A DNA stretch of 64,000 bases from Crocinitomicaceae bacterium (lineage in GTDB: Bacteria; Bacteroidota; Bacteroidia; Flavobacteriales_D; Crocinitomicaceae), in the NCBI GenBank assembly GCA_016708105.1, contig JADJGJ010000001.1:1426001-1490000 (forward strand), read 5' to 3'. Of the stretch, positions 34,061 to 43,083 are shown piece after piece. A program made the translations under genes and the position numbers. The notes beneath the pieces are model-generated. The model saw only the letters and a program-made list of their open reading frames with translations, ran no database searches and was not told the origin of the DNA. How positions within the stretch are numbered: position 1 is the first letter of the stretch; the number at the start of each line of letters is the position of its first letter.

Positions 34061-36040
34061 ATGAAAAAAGCTGTACCTAATTTATGCATGATTGTTACTT
34101 GCAAATATTTGTTTGCAATCAGTTCAATTTTGTTTTTTGCTGAATACGGTTCTGCACAAACTGATGCTTCGTTCGAAAATAAATTCAGCGCATTGAAAGA
34201 TTCTTGTTACAGTACTGAATTGGTTGACCACAATTTAAGTTTTCTCTATGCTGATTCAGCATTAAATATGGCTGAAGAAGCAAATAGTGACTATCATAAG
34301 GCGGATGCACTCTTACTGAAAGGTGGTTTGTTTTTTATTGAAAATAATGCCGATTCAGCACTTTACTACACAAAAAGAGCGGTTGATATTTTTGAGATTT
34401 ATCAAGATTCAGTGGCTTACCAAATTGCATGCTACAACCTGGGAAATATTTATTTAGATAAAGGTGAATACGTATCTGCATTGATTAATTTTCAAAAGAT
34501 TTTAAAGAACATTGAAAATTATTTTTCAGATGAATTAGCCTTGAATGATATGGATGTTCTGGGTTCACTTATGTATACTTATTCTAGTATTGCTGATATA
34601 TACCGAGGAGTGGGTGATCATGTTTCATCAAAATATTATGTTTCTAAAATGCAAACGGTAATTGAAAATACTGAGATTGAATTGCCATATGACTTTCAGT
34701 TTCTCATGTATTTTGAACGCTTTCAAATTGCCATGGAGGAGAATAAATTTCAAGATGCAGTAGTGTTAATTGACAAAGCACTTGAAAATAATCATGCCAA
34801 TGATGATCACTTTCAAGATGGTTCAATCTACAGAGAGAAAGCCCGATTGATGAATGCTCTCAATAAAACAGACGAAGCCCTTTTTTACCTGGATGTATCT
34901 GACTCAATTTACAGCGCAGTTGGTAATCGTCCGGACTTGATTCTGAATTCTATTGTACGTTCAGAAATCTTCAACAAAACAAAAAAATTTACCCAAAGTT
35001 TGGATGTGCTTTATCAAAATATAAATTCAATTGATTCAGTTCCTTCAAAAATTATTGTTTTGGATTACTATCAACAGTTGGCTTTAACATGTAATTTTTC
35101 TGGCAAAACTGATTCTATGGTATATTATTTTCAGGTAATGAACAATGTGAATGCTGACCTGAGAGTACAATTAATGCAACAAGTGGTTGATGAATTAGTG
35201 AACTATATTGAAGATGAAGAAGAGCGCATTCAGGCACGAACAGAAGATTTACGCCTTCGTTATGACAACGACAAATTGAAAATTCAAATGGAAGGTAACA
35301 AAAGACTTCAGAAGAGAAATTATTTCATTTTCTTTATCACGATTCTCTTTTTAGCTACCGTAGTTTTTGTTTTTTGGAATTTGAATCGCAAAAATAAAAA
35401 AGTGAATCATGCATTGAATCGTACCATTGAGGATAAGCAAATTCTATTTAAAGAAATGCATCACCGGGTTAAAAATAATTTTCAAATTATGTCCAGCTTG
35501 TTTAGTTTACAGCACATGTCAACTGATGACAAAGGAGTCACCAAAGTGTTAGGTGATGCGCAATCAAGAATACAAACCATGGCGCTGGTACATGAAATGC
35601 TTTACAAAAAAAATGAGGTACAAAATATTTTATTCTCTGCCTATGTTACTGAATTGATCACATCAATCATTCATTCGCTAAACGATGAGAATAAAGAAAT
35701 CAACTTTACAGTTAAGGCGGGCAATGAATCATTTGATTTGCAAATAGCTACTTCACTTGGCTTGATATTGAATGAGGCATTTACAAATGCAGTAAAATAC
35801 GCATTCAAATCTCGTGAATCAGGGCAAATTGATATTTCACTTGAGTCATTAGGGCATCAAAAATACCGGTTGACTATACAAGATAACGGGATTGGAATTC
35901 CTGAAGAAATAATTAACGGAAAGCGCGAAACCCTCGGTGTTGAGCTCATTCATATACTTAGTGAACAACTTGGTGGACATGCAGAAATAAAAAAAATGAA
36001 CGGAACGATTATTGTAGTTGTATTCAATGCTGATAATTAA
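34061..36040 (+). CDS. TPR-containing sensor histidine kinase (HisKA_2 type), second of a tandem pair
   Basis: A 659-residue paralogue of the preceding gene with the same layout: signal peptide (CKYLFAISSILFFAEYGSAQ), TPR-rich sensor region, one membrane helix (FIFFITILFLATVVFVFW), KEMHHRVKNNFQIMSSLF with the His near residue 467, and an ATPase domain (LGLILNEAFTNAVKYAF, TIQDNGIGIP). The kinase halves are much more similar than the sensor halves, as expected after duplication with sensor divergence. It probably shares a transcript with the first kinase and with the following secreted protein. Confidence 0.93.
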   Translation: MKKAVPNLCMIVTCKYLFAISSILFFAEYGSAQTDASFENKFSALKDSCYSTELVDHNLSFLYADSALNMAEEANSDYHKADALLLKGGLFFIENNADSALYYTKRAVDIFEIYQDSVAYQIACYNLGNIYLDKGEYVSALINFQKILKNIENYFSDELALNDMDVLGSLMYTYSSIADIYRGVGDHVSSKYYVSKMQTVIENTEIELPYDFQFLMYFERFQIAMEENKFQDAVVLIDKALENNHANDDHFQDGSIYREKARLMNALNKTDEALFYLDVSDSIYSAVGNRPDLILNSIVRSEIFNKTKKFTQSLDVLYQNINSIDSVPSKIIVLDYYQQLALTCNFSGKTDSMVYYFQVMNNVNADLRVQLMQQVVDELVNYIEDEEERIQARTEDLRLRYDNDKLKIQMEGNKRLQKRNYFIFFITILFLATVVFVFWNLNRKNKKVNHALNRTIEDKQILFKEMHHRVKNNFQIMSSLFSLQHMSTDDKGVTKVLGDAQSRIQTMALVHEMLYKKNEVQNILFSAYVTELITSIIHSLNDENKEINFTVKAGNESFDLQIATSLGLILNEAFTNAVKYAFKSRESGQIDISLESLGHQKYRLTIQDNGIGIPEEIINGKRETLGVELIHILSEQLGGHAEIKKMNGTIIVVVFNADN

Positions 36041-36041
36041 A

Positions 36042-36794
36042 ATGTCTTTTATGAAAACGCTGCTTATTACACTTTCATTATTTATTTCAGGAATCAGTTT
36101 TGCTGATTGCGCCGGTTCAGGTTTATATTGTTGGCCAGATCAGACTGAGGTTGCTAAAAATCCTTTATTTCTAATTACCGGCTACGCAATGTCTCAAGAA
36201 GTTATTCATGAATTAACCATATCTAAAAATGTGTATCTCGTTTCACCAAAAGACAAAGTTGAATTGAAATTATTGCAATTAGAGGAGGGCGGATATTACC
36301 TCACGCAAGTTGGAGTTTACCCAGAGCGAAATCTAATTCCGGGTGAAACGTATCACTTGAAAATTGATGATATGGAAGGCAATTTACCTACACGATATAA
36401 CGAAAAAAAGCGTGAATATGAATCTGTATTTTGGAAAGTACTAGATAAAAAAGATACCATTGCCCCGGTTTGGATTCAGCGGCCTGCTTTTGATACAACC
36501 TCAACAACATATTTCGGATGCGGTCCTGCGCGTTATGCGTTTTTTACAGCTCAGGTAAAAGACGAATCTCCTTTTCTAATTCGCGCAACTTTAAAAAATT
36601 TAGATAAAAACAATGAGACCACTTTTTCATTCTCCATGCGTGAAGGGAAAATTGTTGTTGGCCATGGCATGTGTTCAGGAGAATTTTCGTTTGGTGACAG
36701 CAAAAATTTTGAAGTTTCTTTTGATTTAATTGATGCCTCAGGCAACATGACTGCATGGACTGGTGACCCAATCACATTTGAATCACCGGAATAA
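36042..36794 (+). CDS. Secreted protein of unknown function
   Basis: About 250 residues from the ATG at 36042 (a second ATG at 36051 is also possible). It has a signal peptide ending FISGISFADC and then beta-strand-rich sequence (LKLLQLEEGGYYLTQVGVYPERNLIPGETYHLKID; GDSKNFEVSFDLIDASGNMTAW) that resembles Ig-like domains. Four or more cysteines (CAGSGLYC, FGCGPARY, HGMCSGEF) may pair in the periplasm. It begins 1 bp after the second kinase stop, so it is co-transcribed and could be related to its sensing. Family not recognised. Confidence 0.7.
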   Translation: MSFMKTLLITLSLFISGISFADCAGSGLYCWPDQTEVAKNPLFLITGYAMSQEVIHELTISKNVYLVSPKDKVELKLLQLEEGGYYLTQVGVYPERNLIPGETYHLKIDDMEGNLPTRYNEKKREYESVFWKVLDKKDTIAPVWIQRPAFDTTSTTYFGCGPARYAFFTAQVKDESPFLIRATLKNLDKNNETTFSFSMREGKIVVGHGMCSGEFSFGDSKNFEVSFDLIDASGNMTAWTGDPITFESPE

Positions 36795-36913
36795 TTTTTT
36801 CTTTCATCATTTATTTTACCTCCCTCCGCTGCCGCAAGTATCTCTATCAAATCCTATAGAGATAAAAAGAACAATAAATAATAAACGCCAAATATAAAAC
36901 GGGAAGGTGAAGA

Positions 36914-37576
36914 TTATCTCCCTCCAAAAATTGAGCTACCAACGCGCACCATTGTGCTGCCTTCTTGAATGGCTATTTGATAATCTCCGCTCATGCCCAT
37001 GGATATTTCTTTGAAGTGTGGTTGATCTTTGAAAAAAGTCTGCTTTAATTGGTCAAAATGATTTTTGAGAGATTTGAATTCACGATGAACTTGTTCTCTG
37101 TTATCTGTAAAACTAGCCATACCCATTACGCCGCAAACACGGACGTTTTTTAGAGAAAGATAAGTATCACTGCACAATAGCGCATTGGCTTCGTTGGCAT
37201 CAAGACCAAATTTAGTTTCTTCTGTGGCAATGTGAAATTGCAGCAAAACATTTTGTACACGATGATTCTTCTGTGCTTGTTTATTGATTTCTTTCAGCAA
37301 GCTGATAGAATCAACTCCATGAATCAAAGAGACAAAATGCGCCATGTATTTTACTTTGTTGCTTTGCAAATGACCTATCATGTGCCACTCAATATCTTTT
37401 GGAAGGGTATCGTATTTTGAAACTAATTCTTGCACTTTGTTTTCACCAAAAACACGGTGTCCCGCATGATATGCAGCAAGAATATCTTCAACCGGTTTTG
37501 TTTTTGAAACAGCAATGAGTTTTACCTCTGCAGGCAGAGACGATTTGATGATATTTAACTGTTCAGCAATAGCCAT
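36914..37576 (-). CDS. YggS/PROSC-family PLP-binding protein
   Basis: A 220-residue protein of the PLP-homeostasis family. The PLP lysine is K25 in LIAVSKTKPVED; HRVFGENKVQEL, EWHMIGHLQSNKVKY and the C-terminal MGMSGDYQIAIQEGSTMVRVGSSIFGGR are diagnostic. Family members have no known catalysis but keep PLP and amino acid pools balanced. It directly abuts the DUF1015 gene (sharing one base), so the two are co-transcribed. Confidence 0.95.
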   Translation of the reverse strand: MAIAEQLNIIKSSLPAEVKLIAVSKTKPVEDILAAYHAGHRVFGENKVQELVSKYDTLPKDIEWHMIGHLQSNKVKYMAHFVSLIHGVDSISLLKEINKQAQKNHRVQNVLLQFHIATEETKFGLDANEANALLCSDTYLSLKNVRVCGVMGMASFTDNREQVHREFKSLKNHFDQLKQTFFKDQPHFKEISMGMSGDYQIAIQEGSTMVRVGSSIFGGR

Positions 37577-38805
37577 TAATCAAGAGGATAAATTGTAAGA
37601 CCGCTGCGCAATTTGGGTTCAATCCACGTTGATTTAGGAGGCATAATTTTGCCTTCATCGGCAACTTGTTTTAATTGAGAAACGGTGACCGGAAATAATC
37701 CAAACGCCACTTGAAATTGTCCACTGTCAACGGCTTCTTGCAGGGCAGACATACCTTTATTCCCGCTTATAAAATCAATTCGTTTATCTGTTTTTAAATC
37801 TGAAATACCCAGCACCGGTTCAAGTAAAAGGTTGGTAAGTATTGCGGTGTCTAATGAGTTAACTGAATCAGTGTAATCAAATGTGTCAGACTTTGGTGTG
37901 AGTTTATACCACGCGCTACTGAAGTACATAGCAATTTCATGAAGCTTGTGTGGTTTACAAGTAGCTTCATCAGTTTTCTGAACCACGAAATTTTGTTCTA
38001 TTTTATGAATAAAGGATGCCTGAGTATTATCACCCAAATCACGCACTATTCGATTATAATCTTGGATAAACATCAAATCTTCAGATATGAAATAGGCCAA
38101 AAAATGTTGCTGCGTTTCTTTGGCGTGGTTCCCCAACTGGTGTGTGTATGTAGCAGAGGAAGCGCAGCGGTGATGTCCGTCAGCAATGTACACATCCGGA
38201 ATTTCACGATAGTATTTTTGAATTAATGCAATGGCTTCCTGATTTTCAATTATCCAAACTTCATGTTTGATTCGCTCAGCTGATGTGTACTCATATTCGG
38301 GGCGGTGTTTGGTAATAGCATTCAGCAGGGCAGACAGGTTTTCATGTCGCTCATGAAATAGTAGTACAGGTTCAGCATGAAATTTTACCGTGTCAAGATA
38401 GAGGGCAAATATTTCTTCACGACTGGTGATGGTTGCTTCATGCTTTTTAATGTGACCGGTATTGTATTGATCAACACTTGCCCCGGCAATCAGGCCCAGG
38501 TATTCATGCCCGTCTTTGGTTTGTTTATAAAGATAGAGGCAGGGTTTACTGTCATGAACAAAAACACCGTCTTGAACAAATTCATCAAACTTTTGGCGAA
38601 TTTTATTGAAACGCTCAACGCTGTTTGGCGGAGTTTTTTGTGCCTGATTGAATTCAGGATTCAATACATGCAAAAAGGTATATGGATTGTGTTCAAGTTT
38701 TGCTACCAGTACATTTTTTTTATAGGTGTAATAAGGCATGGTTGCTACCAGATGCGCTTTATCACGCACCGGTCGTATAGCTGAGAAGGGAAGAATTTTT
38801 GTCAA
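37576..38805 (-). CDS. DUF1015-family protein
   Basis: A 409-residue protein of the conserved DUF1015 family, with IRPVRDKAHLVATMPYYTY at the start and YIADGHHRCASS in the middle, a segment that suggests a metal or nucleotide site. The start is the TTG at 38805 (TKILPFSAIRP). No biochemical role is established. It pairs with the yggS-like gene in many Bacteroidetes. TATTTTTG on the minus strand at 38826-38833 is a candidate -7 element. Confidence 0.85.
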   Translation of the reverse strand: MTKILPFSAIRPVRDKAHLVATMPYYTYKKNVLVAKLEHNPYTFLHVLNPEFNQAQKTPPNSVERFNKIRQKFDEFVQDGVFVHDSKPCLYLYKQTKDGHEYLGLIAGASVDQYNTGHIKKHEATITSREEIFALYLDTVKFHAEPVLLFHERHENLSALLNAITKHRPEYEYTSAERIKHEVWIIENQEAIALIQKYYREIPDVYIADGHHRCASSATYTHQLGNHAKETQQHFLAYFISEDLMFIQDYNRIVRDLGDNTQASFIHKIEQNFVVQKTDEATCKPHKLHEIAMYFSSAWYKLTPKSDTFDYTDSVNSLDTAILTNLLLEPVLGISDLKTDKRIDFISGNKGMSALQEAVDSGQFQVAFGLFPVTVSQLKQVADEGKIMPPKSTWIEPKLRSGLTIYPLD

Positions 38806-38950
38806 GGTATGATATTTTTCAAGTGCAAAAATAGAACAAGTATGCCGGATGTATAAGTGATTTGTCTTTAAATCTTTGTTTAAACGTTGTTATCAATATC
38901 AACATTCGTTTGAATTTATAAACATCAGCTGGTATTTTGTTCATTTCAAT

Positions 38951-38958
38951 TACCTTTG
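38951..38958 (+). promoter_or_regulatory. Putative -7 element of the pyrR-pyrB operon
   Basis: TACCTTTG, matching TAnnTTTG, 16 bp before the pyrR ATG at 38975. No clear TTG element at the right distance. No attenuator hairpin is evident in the short leader. Confidence 0.4.
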
Positions 38959-38974
38959 GATAATCTTTCTAAAA

Positions 38975-39526
38975 ATGGAGAAACGCACCATACTTAACAG
39001 CACCCATTTTGATATCACGCTTCGGCGTTTGGCAAGTCAACTCAAAGAGAATCATCAATTATTTGAAAACACCGTATTAATTGGTCTGCAGCCGCGTGGC
39101 ATTCATGTGCTTGAACGGTTGAAAAAAATTCTTGAAACTGATCTTGGAAAAAAACTGACCTGTGGCCAATTGGATATTACCTTTTACCGGGATGATTTTC
39201 GCAGACGAGAGCAACCAATCATTCCGAGCGTCACCAATATTGATTTCATTATTGAGAATAAAAACGTGGTATTGATTGATGATGTATTATTTTCAGGTCG
39301 TACCATTCGCTCAGGCTTAGATGCTTTATTGGCATTTGGTAGACCCAAAAAAGTGGAATTGCTCGCTTTTATTGATCGGCGGTTTGAGAGACATTTACCT
39401 ATTCAACCTGATTATACCGGTAAAATAGTTGATACGCTTTCTACTCAACGTGTTTCAGTTGAATGGAAAGAAATTGAAGGAGAAGACAAAGTAGTTTTAT
39501 TTACACAAGAACCAAAAAATGAATAA
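38975..39526 (+). CDS. pyrR: PyrR-type phosphoribosyltransferase/regulator
   Basis: A 183-residue type I phosphoribosyltransferase. The PRPP loop is VVLIDDVLFSGRTIRSGLDAL; TFYRDDFRRRE and a YVDTLSTQRVSV-like end fit PyrR. In other bacteria PyrR binds pyr mRNA in response to UMP and also has weak uracil phosphoribosyltransferase activity. I chose the ATG at 38975 (MEKRTILNSTHFDITLRRLA). It overlaps pyrB by 8 bp, which supports a pyrimidine role. Whether it binds RNA here cannot be seen: no clear binding loop precedes pyrB. Confidence 0.92.
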   Translation: MEKRTILNSTHFDITLRRLASQLKENHQLFENTVLIGLQPRGIHVLERLKKILETDLGKKLTCGQLDITFYRDDFRRREQPIIPSVTNIDFIIENKNVVLIDDVLFSGRTIRSGLDALLAFGRPKKVELLAFIDRRFERHLPIQPDYTGKIVDTLSTQRVSVEWKEIEGEDKVVLFTQEPKNE

Positions 39527-40454
39527 CCTCAGTGTAGATCATCTCATTGGTATTAAAGACCTGACAAAGCAGGATATTGAACTTATTCTCAAAACAGCGG
39601 ACAGCTTTAAACAGGTCATTAACCGACCTATCAAAAAAGTTCCTTCATTGAGAGATGTCACCATTGCCAATTTATTTTTTGAAAATTCTACTCGCACCAA
39701 ATTGTCTTTTGAATTGGCTGAAAAAAGATTGTCAGCTGATGTAATTAATTTCTCAGCCAGCGCTTCATCCGTGAAGAAAGGTGAAACGCTCATTGACACG
39801 GTGAACAATATTTTGGCTATGAAGGTAGATTTAGTGGTGATGCGTCATCCAAATCCCGGTGCAGCTAAATTTCTTTCTGAACGTATTAATGCCAAAGTAG
39901 TAAACGCGGGTGATGGCACACACGAACATCCTACACAGGCTTTACTAGATGCCTATTCTATTCGGGAAAAATATGGTGATGACTGGCAGGGAAGAAAAGT
40001 AGTAATTGTTGGAGATATCACGCATTCACGTGTTGCATTGTCCAATATTTTTTGTCTTCAAAAATTAGGAGCTGAAGTAATGGTTTGTGGTCCAACAACA
40101 CTTATTCCAAAACACATTGGCTTACTGGGTGTAAAAGTTGAACATAATTTACGTAAAGCGCTTGAATGGTGTGATGTTGCAAATATGTTGCGCATTCAGT
40201 TGGAAAGACAGGATATTCAGTACTTTCCTTCTCTCAGAGAATATTCTATGCTCTTTGGTTTAGATAAAAAACTTCTCAATAGTCTTGATAAAAAAATCAC
40301 TATCATGCACCCGGGACCAATAAACCGAGGGGTAGAAATTACATCAGATGTTGCAGATTCAGATCAATCTATCATTTTGCAGCAGGTTGAAAATGGAGTG
40401 GCAGTGCGCATGGCTGTTATCTATTTGCTGGCAGCTAAAATTGGGCGGAATTGA
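39519..40454 (+). CDS. pyrB: Aspartate carbamoyltransferase catalytic chain
   Basis: Joins carbamoyl phosphate and aspartate, the first committed step of pyrimidine synthesis. The 311-residue protein has FFENSTRTKLSFELAEKRL (carbamoyl phosphate binding), GDGTHEHPTQALLDAYSI, VGDITHSRVALSN and the C-terminal MHPGPINRGVEI with the aspartate-binding residues. The ATG at 39519 lies inside the end of pyrR. No regulatory chain gene (pyrI) follows. Confidence 0.97.
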   Translation: MNNLSVDHLIGIKDLTKQDIELILKTADSFKQVINRPIKKVPSLRDVTIANLFFENSTRTKLSFELAEKRLSADVINFSASASSVKKGETLIDTVNNILAMKVDLVVMRHPNPGAAKFLSERINAKVVNAGDGTHEHPTQALLDAYSIREKYGDDWQGRKVVIVGDITHSRVALSNIFCLQKLGAEVMVCGPTTLIPKHIGLLGVKVEHNLRKALEWCDVANMLRIQLERQDIQYFPSLREYSMLFGLDKKLLNSLDKKITIMHPGPINRGVEITSDVADSDQSIILQQVENGVAVRMAVIYLLAAKIGRN

Positions 40455-40606
40455 TCTTTCGATATAAATCTGATTCGGCAGACAAGTTGGATGGTTCTAC
40501 TTTTGACGGAAATTTTTTATTTACCCTTCAGGACGGAAATTGATCATAGGTAAACACTAGGATAAGGGCTTGTGATCATCAATACATTGGTATTAATCAC
40601 TGTTTT

Positions 40607-40975
40607 TTACGAATGAAGTTTGTAGTTTCCGACAAGGATTGAGGCAGATAATTGCAAATGTTGTTCGAGTATTCGGATCATGTCAACCGTGAGTTTCTTT
40701 TTTCTGTTTAAAATTTCTGATACCCGGCTTTTTCCACCAAGTATTCCTACTAGATCTTTTTGTTTTAAGTTCATTTCTTCCATACGGATTTTAATTGCAA
40801 CTATTGGATCAGGTGCATCAATTTTGTAATGCTCATTTTCGTAGTTCTCAATCAACAAAGAAAGAATTTCGGCTTCATCACCCAACTTTGAATTAGCAGG
40901 TGCATCAAAAATTACTTCAAGCCGGGTAAGTGCATTTTGGTAATCTTTTTTTGTTTTAATAGGTTTAATTTTCAT
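40607..40975 (-). CDS. HigA-type antitoxin (XRE helix-turn-helix)
   Basis: About 122 residues from the ATG at 40975 (MKIKPIKTKKDYQNALTRLE). The C-terminal half is an XRE/HTH domain (MNLKQKDLVGILGGKSRVSEILNRKKKLTVDMIRIL). It would bind and neutralise the toxin encoded just upstream (7-bp gap) and repress the pair. Toxin-first order is the usual HigBA arrangement. Confidence 0.88.
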   Translation of the reverse strand: MKIKPIKTKKDYQNALTRLEVIFDAPANSKLGDEAEILSLLIENYENEHYKIDAPDPIVAIKIRMEEMNLKQKDLVGILGGKSRVSEILNRKKKLTVDMIRILEQHLQLSASILVGNYKLHS

Positions 40976-40982
40976 GGTAGTT

Positions 40983-41279
40983 TTAAATAGTTTCTGCGTC
41001 AATGCGGTCATATGATGCATGTGTTCCTATGAAGCGAATAAATGCCCATTGTCTTTCGTAATTGAACTTCACGATTAGACGATAATGATTCCCTTTAATA
41101 TTAAACACAACTCGATTATCGTTTAAAAAAATTGCGCTTGCGTAAGTCTTTTTGATGTCTTTTGGGGATTTCCAATTAGCTATTTTGGCCGTCTGGTACC
41201 AGGTTTTTAGATAGTTCTCAGCGTCGGCATGTTTTTCCCAAAAATCTCGTAAAGCACTTTTGGCAATAATTCGCTTCAT
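40983..41279 (-). CDS. HigB-type toxin (mRNA interferase)
   Basis: A 98-residue RelE/HigB-superfamily toxin: MKRIIAKSALRDFWEKHADAEN, then VVFNIKGNHYRLIVKFNYERQWAFIRFIGTHASYDRID, whose basic residues and His/Tyr end fit the HigB_toxin family. It would cleave mRNA at the ribosome. It precedes the antitoxin in the same transcript. Confidence 0.9.
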   Translation of the reverse strand: MKRIIAKSALRDFWEKHADAENYLKTWYQTAKIANWKSPKDIKKTYASAIFLNDNRVVFNIKGNHYRLIVKFNYERQWAFIRFIGTHASYDRIDAETI

Positions 41280-41283
41280 TATG

Positions 41284-41315
41284 CAAAGGTAAAAAAGTTC
41301 TCTAATTACGAACTT
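41284..41315 (-). promoter_or_regulatory. HigBA promoter with overlapping inverted repeat
   Basis: On the minus strand TACCTTTG (41284-41291) lies 4 bp before the toxin ATG. Just upstream, AAGTTC (41295-41300) and GAACTT (41310-41315) form an inverted repeat between the -7 and the probable -33 region, well placed as an autoregulatory operator. Confidence 0.55.
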
Positions 41316-41353
41316 AATTATTGAAAATTATCGCTGAACACTTATAGTTCATC

Positions 41354-42991
41354 TCACGCCTTGCGCTCAATCTCACGCAAATTCTCCATTTTTTTAATGC
41401 GCAGAAATCCGTTGATATCTTCAAGATGTTCTTTTACTCTTTTGTTGCCGAATTCAAAAACTTTTGAAACCAATCCATTTAAAAAATCACGGTCGTGAGA
41501 AACAACAACCAGGGTTCCGTCAAATTGCAAAAGTGCTTCTTTGAGAATGTCTTTGGTTTTCATGTCCAGGTGATTGGTAGGCTCATCCAATATGAGCAAA
41601 TTGTATGGTTCAAGTAGTAATTTAATCATGGCAAGGCGAGTGCGTTCACCGCCTGAAAGAACTTTTACTTTTTTGGTCCAGCTTTCCCCGCCGAACATAA
41701 ATGCACCAAGTAAGTCTTTTATTTTCGTGCGTATTTCACCAACTGCAACATCATCTATTGTTTGCCAAACCGTAAGATTTTCGTCAAGTAATGATGCTTG
41801 GTTTTGCGCAAAATAGCCAACCATGGTATTGTGACCGAGTGAACATGTACCATCAAAATCAATTTCATTCATGATGGCTTTAATCATGGTAGATTTACCT
41901 TCACCGTTTTTTCCAACAAAAGCAACTTTTTGTCCGCGTTCAATGACCATACTGGCTTTTTCAAACACCGTATAATCACCGTATTTTTTTGTCAGTTCTT
42001 CAACTATGACCGGGTAATTTCCTGAACGTGGTGCGGGCGGAAATTTCAATCGCAATGCAGAGGTGTCAACTTCATCAACCTGAATAATATCAAGTTTTTC
42101 TAACATTTTTACACGTGATTGTACTTGTAATGTTTTTGAATAGGTGCCTTTGAATCGTTCAATAAATTCAGTGGTTTCAGCAATCATTCTTTGTTGTTCA
42201 TCATACTGCTTTTGCTGCTGTTCACGTCTCTCTTTTCTCAATTCAAGATAGTGTGAATATTTTGCTTTGTAATCGTATATGCGTCCCATCGTTATTTCAA
42301 TGGTGCGCGTGGTAATGTTGTCAACAAAGGCACGGTCGTGTGAGATTACGATTACTCCTTTAGCGTGGTCAACTAAAAATTCTTCAAGCCATTGAATTGA
42401 TTCAATATCCAAGTGGTTGGTGGGCTCATCAAGCAAAATGAGATCAGGTTTTTGCAGCAGAATTTTTGCCAGTTCAATGCGCATTCTCCATCCACCTGAA
42501 AATTCTTTGGTTGATCGGGTGAAATCTTCACGCAAAAATCCCAGCCCTTTCAAAGTCATTTCAATTTCTGCATCGTAGTTTACATCTTCAATTGCATAAT
42601 ATTTTTCACTCAAGTCAGTGACTTGTTGAATAAGTTCCATATAGCTGTCTGACTCATAATCTGTGCGGGTTTCCAATTCTTTATTCAAGGATTCCATCTG
42701 CACTTTCATGTTGTTGATTTTTGCAAATGCCTTGGCTGTTTCTTCAAATACCGTGCAGTTATCATCATGCAGTAAATGCTGAGGCAGATAAGCAATTACG
42801 GCATCTTTTGGTGCAGAAACTTTTCCGCGGGTTGGTTGACTGGCTCCGGCTAGAATTTTTAGCAGGGTAGATTTACCGGCACCGTTTTTTCCCATCAGCG
42901 CTATGCGGTCAGTATCATTGATTACAAATGAAATGTCTTTGAATAAATCTGAACCATTAAAGGTCACTGAAACTGAGTCTACCGTGATCAT
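41354..42991 (-). CDS. ABC-F family ATP-binding protein
   Basis: A 545-residue protein with two nucleotide-binding domains and no membrane part. Walker A motifs are GKNGAGKSTLLKIL and GKNGEGKSTMIKAI; ABC signatures are FSGGWRMRIELA and LSGGERTRLAMI; both Walker B segments read LILLDEPTNHLD or LLILDEPTNHLD. The linker between them is a charged coiled coil (ELRKERREQQQKQYDEQQRM). ABC-F proteins work on the ribosome in translation or resistance; the exact member (Uup, EttA or YdiF type) cannot be settled by eye. Confidence 0.93.
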   Translation of the reverse strand: MITVDSVSVTFNGSDLFKDISFVINDTDRIALMGKNGAGKSTLLKILAGASQPTRGKVSAPKDAVIAYLPQHLLHDDNCTVFEETAKAFAKINNMKVQMESLNKELETRTDYESDSYMELIQQVTDLSEKYYAIEDVNYDAEIEMTLKGLGFLREDFTRSTKEFSGGWRMRIELAKILLQKPDLILLDEPTNHLDIESIQWLEEFLVDHAKGVIVISHDRAFVDNITTRTIEITMGRIYDYKAKYSHYLELRKERREQQQKQYDEQQRMIAETTEFIERFKGTYSKTLQVQSRVKMLEKLDIIQVDEVDTSALRLKFPPAPRSGNYPVIVEELTKKYGDYTVFEKASMVIERGQKVAFVGKNGEGKSTMIKAIMNEIDFDGTCSLGHNTMVGYFAQNQASLLDENLTVWQTIDDVAVGEIRTKIKDLLGAFMFGGESWTKKVKVLSGGERTRLAMIKLLLEPYNLLILDEPTNHLDMKTKDILKEALLQFDGTLVVVSHDRDFLNGLVSKVFEFGNKRVKEHLEDINGFLRIKKMENLREIERKA

Positions 42992-43083
42992 ATCTAAAAA
43001 TTGGAGTGCAAATATACACAGTCAATAGCGGATTTGAGCAGTATAACTTATTCTTTATTTTAAGAGAATGATCGCGGCATCTT

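Noticed and set aside
36839..36864. Hairpin TATCTCTAT/ATAGAGATA as terminator
   Set aside because: Nine-bp arms but no T run on the required side in either direction; low GC stem.
40455..40606. Possible regulatory element (GACGGAAATT twice) after pyrB
   Set aside because: Two 10-bp copies only, no hairpin or gene context; may be chance.
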